DNA of 64,000 bases from an uncultured Eubacteriales bacterium (GTDB lineage: Bacteria; Bacillota; Clostridia; Oscillospirales; Acutalibacteraceae), in NCBI GenBank assembly GCA_934552855.1, contig CAKTEU010000003.1, positions 1 through 64,000 on the forward strand, read 5' to 3'. Shown here piece after piece: positions 60,407-64,000 of the stretch (positions are counted from its first letter, which is position 1; every line of letters begins with the position of its first letter). The position numbers were made by a program, and so were the translations under genes. The notes beneath the pieces were generated by a model. The model made no database searches, had not been told where the DNA came from, and was given only the letters and a program-made list of their open reading frames with translations.

Positions 60407-61954
60407 TTATTTTTTTGAAGAAGCCGCATCGCCGATTTTTTCTTTTATCAGCTTTGCAAAAGCAGACATAAATTCAACAAATCTCAAAAGCATACTTTTG
60501 TTGTAATTTCGTGTTTCACAGTTTTCTTCGGTGAGCGGAGAAACCGAATCACTGTCATAATGATACAGCAAATATTGCGGATAAAGTTCGTTGCTGTTGA
60601 CAGTCATTTGTTCCTTTGAACGGGCAAAGGCAACAAGCAGCTTACTGATTCCGTCAGGAAAATCAAAATGTGAAACATCCTTTATGAACCATGTATATTC
60701 CGGAAAAAGACAGGTTGAAGCGTCAATTTGTCTGTCCGGAGAAATAAAGCGCATATCTGCTTTTGAAAGATATTCATCGGAAAAAGTTTTTGTGATTTCG
60801 CTGCAGGTTGCGCCATATGACTGCTTTGTAACTTCAATAAGATTGTCACTAAGCTCCATATATTTTTCTGAAAGCGGCGTAATTTGATTGCCGTATTTGC
60901 AAACGACCGAAACGTTAACACCCTTTGCCTTCATATCGGTAAGAACCTTTTCAACATTTAACTGAACCTTGCTGTGAAAACGGTCAATTTTGTTGATGAG
61001 AACCGAATAATCCGCCTTGTTTTTGCCAAACACAAAGTCCTTTGCCTTTTCAAACTTGTCCGGACTTATCATTGACCAATATGACGGGCAGGTTGCAAAG
61101 GAAATCAACATAAGCTGAGGAAATGCACTTTTGATTTTTGCGTAAAATTTGTTAACACCGAGGATTCCGAGGTCAAGCGCATAGGTTTTGTTGAAGGCGG
61201 CCACAGTCATTTTTGCAAGCTGAAAAAGTGCCGATGTTCCAAGTTCTTCATCCGCATAGCGTTCTATTGAATCTGCATCAAAACACAAATCACCCGTAAA
61301 AAATGCGTCTGCGGCAGCAACACCGCCTATTGTTCCGTTATAAAGCGAAAAGCACGAAATATCGGCGTATCCGCTCGGTTCACCGTATTTTACAAGATAT
61401 GCCAGCGCAATTGCAGAACCAAGGCAGCGTGAAAAAAGCGCAACCTTGTCATGCCCCGTAACACGCTTTACCTCCTGAATATAGGCGTTGAGGTCATCGG
61501 CTGTTTCCCACGGGTCAAGGCGGGGATCGTAAGGATAGGCATAGCTGTATACGCTGTCGCTTTCATGGTTGTCCCAAACATCGCCCGGTGTCCAGCTTTC
61601 AATACAGCCGCTTGAATTTGTGACCTCGCCCTCATCGCTGAGTCTGTAATTTTCAAAAACAGGAACAAAGCCTTCAACAAGCTTCACAAGGTATTCGTCC
61701 CATTTGTCGGTAACAATTGCCTTTGCAAGAGAAGGAAGAGCCATTTTGACAGACTTTTTGAGCGTGTTAAAATCGCTGTGAATGGCATTAACGGGCTTTT
61801 CGGCCTTTGGGTCGTCATAAACCTCCTGCCTTCCGACAACATAAACAAGCGGTGCTTTGTCGCAGCTGCATTTTGTTCCTTCAGCAAAAGCGGCAACGCA
61901 AAGCGTACTGAGTATAACCGAAATGACAAGTATAAGACTGACTGCTTTTTTCAT
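60407..61954 (-). CDS. secreted alpha/beta hydrolase paralogue with Cys at nucleophile
   Basis: The protein has 515 residues and a signal peptide (1-25). It is a diverged paralogue of the gene at 30982: IDASTCLFPEYTWFIKDVSH here and IDASTGLLPENTWYFKSVSH there. The nucleophile elbow is LFSRCLGSAI, with Cys177 where the Ser should be, so it may be a Cys-dependent hydrolase or an inactive relative. DKVALFSRCLG retains the strand-turn-helix pattern. An amphipathic C-terminal helix is again present. ATG at 61954 follows AGGGGTG; the in-frame GTG upstream is less favoured. Confidence 0.68.
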   Translation of the reverse strand: MKKAVSLILVISVILSTLCVAAFAEGTKCSCDKAPLVYVVGRQEVYDDPKAEKPVNAIHSDFNTLKKSVKMALPSLAKAIVTDKWDEYLVKLVEGFVPVFENYRLSDEGEVTNSSGCIESWTPGDVWDNHESDSVYSYAYPYDPRLDPWETADDLNAYIQEVKRVTGHDKVALFSRCLGSAIALAYLVKYGEPSGYADISCFSLYNGTIGGVAAADAFFTGDLCFDADSIERYADEELGTSALFQLAKMTVAAFNKTYALDLGILGVNKFYAKIKSAFPQLMLISFATCPSYWSMISPDKFEKAKDFVFGKNKADYSVLINKIDRFHSKVQLNVEKVLTDMKAKGVNVSVVCKYGNQITPLSEKYMELSDNLIEVTKQSYGATCSEITKTFSDEYLSKADMRFISPDRQIDASTCLFPEYTWFIKDVSHFDFPDGISKLLVAFARSKEQMTVNSNELYPQYLLYHYDSDSVSPLTEENCETRNYNKSMLLRFVEFMSAFAKLIKEKIGDAASSKK

Positions 61955-62049
61955 ATTGTACACCCCTGCTATAATGAATTTCGCAGCCTATTTTAACACT
62001 CTTTCAACAGGCAGTCAATAGATTTGAAGCAGGAATCAACCGAAATTCA

Positions 62050-64000
62050 TCAGTCGTCGCTGTCAATTGTTGAAACCTTGTTAACAAGCTCTTCAAGAAC
62101 GTCAAGAACAATTTTCACCGTGTCAAGCGACGTGAACGTTGTTACGCCGTTTTCAACCGCACAGCGGCGCATTGCCTCGCCGTTGACGTAATGCACACCG
62201 GAAAGGATTGCACGGGTGTTGATGATATAGCTGACGTGACCGGAGCGGATTGAACCCAGAACCTCGTCGCTGCCCTCATTGATGTTTTTGAGCTTTTTGG
62301 CATAAACGCCGTTTTCACGCAGGAAGTCTGCCGTGAGTGCCGTTGCTTCAATGTTGAAGCCGATGTCACGAAAACGTTTGACAAGCGGAAGCGTTTCCGC
62401 CTTGTCCTCGTCCGCAACGGTAACAAGAACAGTTCCGTATTTGAGCATTGGAATTCCGGCAGCCTGAAACGCCTTGTAAAGTGCACGTGAAAGCCGCTTG
62501 TCATATCCGATCGCCTCGCCGGTTGATTTCATTTCAGGCGAAAGATAAGCGTCCATGCCGGTGAGTTTTGCAAAGGAGAATGCCGGAGCTTTAACATACC
62601 AACGCTTCTTTTCCGGAAGAAGCATTTCGGTAATGCCCTGTTTTTCAAGGCTTTCGCCGAGCATTACTTTTGTTGCAATGTCAACAAGAGTACAACCGGT
62701 TGATTTTGAAAGGAACGGAACGCTCCTTGAAGCTCTGGGATTAACTTCGATTACAAAAACGTTTTCGTTCGCATCAACAATGAACTGAATGTTGAAAAGC
62801 CCTTTGATTCCGATTCCGAGACCGAGTTTTGTTGTGTAATCAACAATCGTTTTCTTAACTTTATCGGAAAGCGAAAACGGCGGATAAACACTTGTGCTGT
62901 CGCCGGAATGAACACCGGTGCGTTCAACAAGTTCCATGATTCCGGGAATGAATACCTGCTTTCCGTCGCAGACAGCATCAACTTCAACTTCCTTGCCCAT
63001 GAGATATTTGTCAATAAGAACGGGCTTGTCCTCGTCAACCTCAACGGCGGTTTTGAGATACTTGCGAAGCATTTTTTCGTTTGCAACAATTTCCATTGCT
63101 CTGCCGCCGAGAACAAAGCTCGGACGAACAAGAACCGGATAGCCGATTTCTTCGGCAACCTTTACGCCCGTTTCAATGTCGGTTACGGCTTCGCCCTTCG
63201 GGTTCGGAATGCCGAGCGACTTGATAACAAAATCGAACGCATCACGGTTTTCCGCCTTTTCAATTGCGTCGCAGTCCGTGCCGATGATTTTGACTCCCCT
63301 TTTTTCAAGCGGTTCGGCAAGGTTTACGGCTGTTTGACCGCCGAGAGTTGCAATGACTCCGACGGGTTTTTCAAGCAGAACAACGTTCATAACGTCTTCC
63401 GGCGTAAGCGGTTCAAAATAAAGCTTGTCGGCGGCGGTATAATCGGTTGAAACGGTTTCCGGGTTGTTGTTGATTACAATCGCCTCATAGCCCATTTTTT
63501 GAATGGTACGAACGGCATGAACGGTTGAATAGTCAAATTCAACGCCCTGGCCGATACGAATGGGACCCGAACCGAGCACGATGATCTTCTTTTTATCGGA
63601 AACAATCGACTCGTTTTCATCCGCATAGGTTGAATAAAAGTACGGAACATAGCTTTCAAATTCGCTTGCGCAGGTGTCAATCATTTTGTAAACAGGGAAG
63701 ATGTTTTCCTTCAGACGAAGGTTATAAATCTCGTCAGTTGTCTGTCCCCAAAGCTCGGCAACATAGGAATCGGAAAAGCCGTTTCGCTTTGCCTCTTTCA
63801 AAAGTTCAAGCGAACCTTTTTCCTTTTCAAGCTCTTTTTCAAGCTTTACGATTTTTCTGATTTTATCGAGGAAGAACATGTCAATCTGCGTAATGTTGCA
63901 GATGAGCGAAGCGTCAACGCCGAGCCACATAAGCTGAGAAATTGCATAAAGCCTGTCGTCCGTTCCCTCTTTGATATACTCCAAAAGCTCGTCAACGCTC
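62050..64000 (-). CDS. carB: carbamoyl-phosphate synthase large subunit (partial)
   Basis: CarB makes carbamoyl phosphate for pyrimidine and arginine synthesis. The window holds the C-terminal 650 residues or so and ends inside the gene; no true start is included. The oligomerisation region has LICNITQIDMFFLDKI. The second ATP-grasp half follows, with VLGSGPIRIGQGVEFDY, GTDCDAIEKAENRDAF and IEVNPRASRSVPFLSK, then the allosteric MGS-like domain with TALTADFLRENG and INTRAILSG. The frame continues uninterrupted past position 64000. Confidence 0.97.
   Translation of the reverse strand, partial: SVDELLEYIKEGTDDRLYAISQLMWLGVDASLICNITQIDMFFLDKIRKIVKLEKELEKEKGSLELLKEAKRNGFSDSYVAELWGQTTDEIYNLRLKENIFPVYKMIDTCASEFESYVPYFYSTYADENESIVSDKKKIIVLGSGPIRIGQGVEFDYSTVHAVRTIQKMGYEAIVINNNPETVSTDYTAADKLYFEPLTPEDVMNVVLLEKPVGVIATLGGQTAVNLAEPLEKRGVKIIGTDCDAIEKAENRDAFDFVIKSLGIPNPKGEAVTDIETGVKVAEEIGYPVLVRPSFVLGGRAMEIVANEKMLRKYLKTAVEVDEDKPVLIDKYLMGKEVEVDAVCDGKQVFIPGIMELVERTGVHSGDSTSVYPPFSLSDKVKKTIVDYTTKLGLGIGIKGLFNIQFIVDANENVFVIEVNPRASRSVPFLSKSTGCTLVDIATKVMLGESLEKQGITEMLLPEKKRWYVKAPAFSFAKLTGMDAYLSPEMKSTGEAIGYDKRLSRALYKAFQAAGIPMLKYGTVLVTVADEDKAETLPLVKRFRDIGFNIEATALTADFLRENGVYAKKLKNINEGSDEVLGSIRSGHVSYIINTRAILSGVHYVNGEAMRRCAVENGVTTFTSLDTVKIVLDVLEELVNKVSTIDSDD

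Overview
The window looks like chromosomal DNA of an anaerobic, low-to-moderate GC Firmicute of the class Clostridia, probably a gut Oscillospirales-type lineage. This rests on strong AGGAGG-type ribosome sites, many TTG and GTG starts, a complete Rnf complex with its ApbE maturase, both GltX and GlnS synthetases, rubrerythrin, an LLH-family holin, a DUF4474-like protein and a giant cysteine-repeat surface protein. I see no rRNA, tRNA or CRISPR array. The taxonomic placement is inference.

Layout: 0-4 kb holds a flavodoxin, a membrane protein and a small phage-derived tail-fibre/endolysin/holin module with its own promoter. 4-5 kb is repeat-rich intergenic DNA. 5-9 kb is gltX-glnS plus a membrane protein. 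9-13.5 kb has a DUF4474-like protein, nitroreductase, an O6-alkylguanine methyltransferase and a PadR/membrane-protein pair. 13.5-19.4 kb has a secreted sialidase-like protein, an ABC-F ATPase and uvrC, interleaved with three copies of what looks like a type I toxin-antitoxin module. A fourth, toxin-less antitoxin RNA lies at 39.2 kb. 19.6-25 kb has udk, a secreted protein and an acyl-CoA synthetase between two TetR regulators. 25-30 kb is the 1597-residue cysteine-repeat protein. 30-37.6 kb has pyridoxal kinase, a secreted alpha/beta hydrolase, rubrerythrin and a hydrolase/MurF-like/Ddl cell-wall operon. 38-46 kb has a D-2-hydroxyacid dehydrogenase, a secreted phosphoesterase, a sigma/anti-sigma operon with microproteins, and a DivIVA protein with a membrane partner. 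46.6-53.6 kb is one operon, apbE-nusG_II-Gx-rnfCDGEAB. 53.8-61.9 kb has an iron alcohol dehydrogenase, a GDPD phosphodiesterase, a four-gene operon (GPH sugar symporter, HExxH membrane protein, TetR, degenerate GH20 protein) and a second secreted hydrolase. The window ends inside carB.

How the genes fit together: ApbE should flavinylate RnfD and RnfG, letting Rnf couple ferredoxin:NAD+ oxidoreduction to ion pumping. The MurF-like and Ddl proteins both act on the D-Ala-D-Ala end of the peptidoglycan precursor. The GPH/GH20 operon and the sialidase suggest scavenging of host or dietary glycans, although the GH20 active site is destroyed.

The most unusual element is the toxin-antitoxin family. 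Two nearly identical 387-390 bp tandem copies differ essentially only in the loop of their shared bidirectional terminator and in an upstream block complementary to that loop. The toxin ribosome site can be hidden in a hairpin. A solitary relative sits downstream of the dehydrogenase gene. Other points of interest are a phage module whose endolysin seems to start with ATT, several short amphipathic peptides, a Gly/Ala/Lys insertion inside Ddl and an ankyrin-bearing anti-sigma factor.
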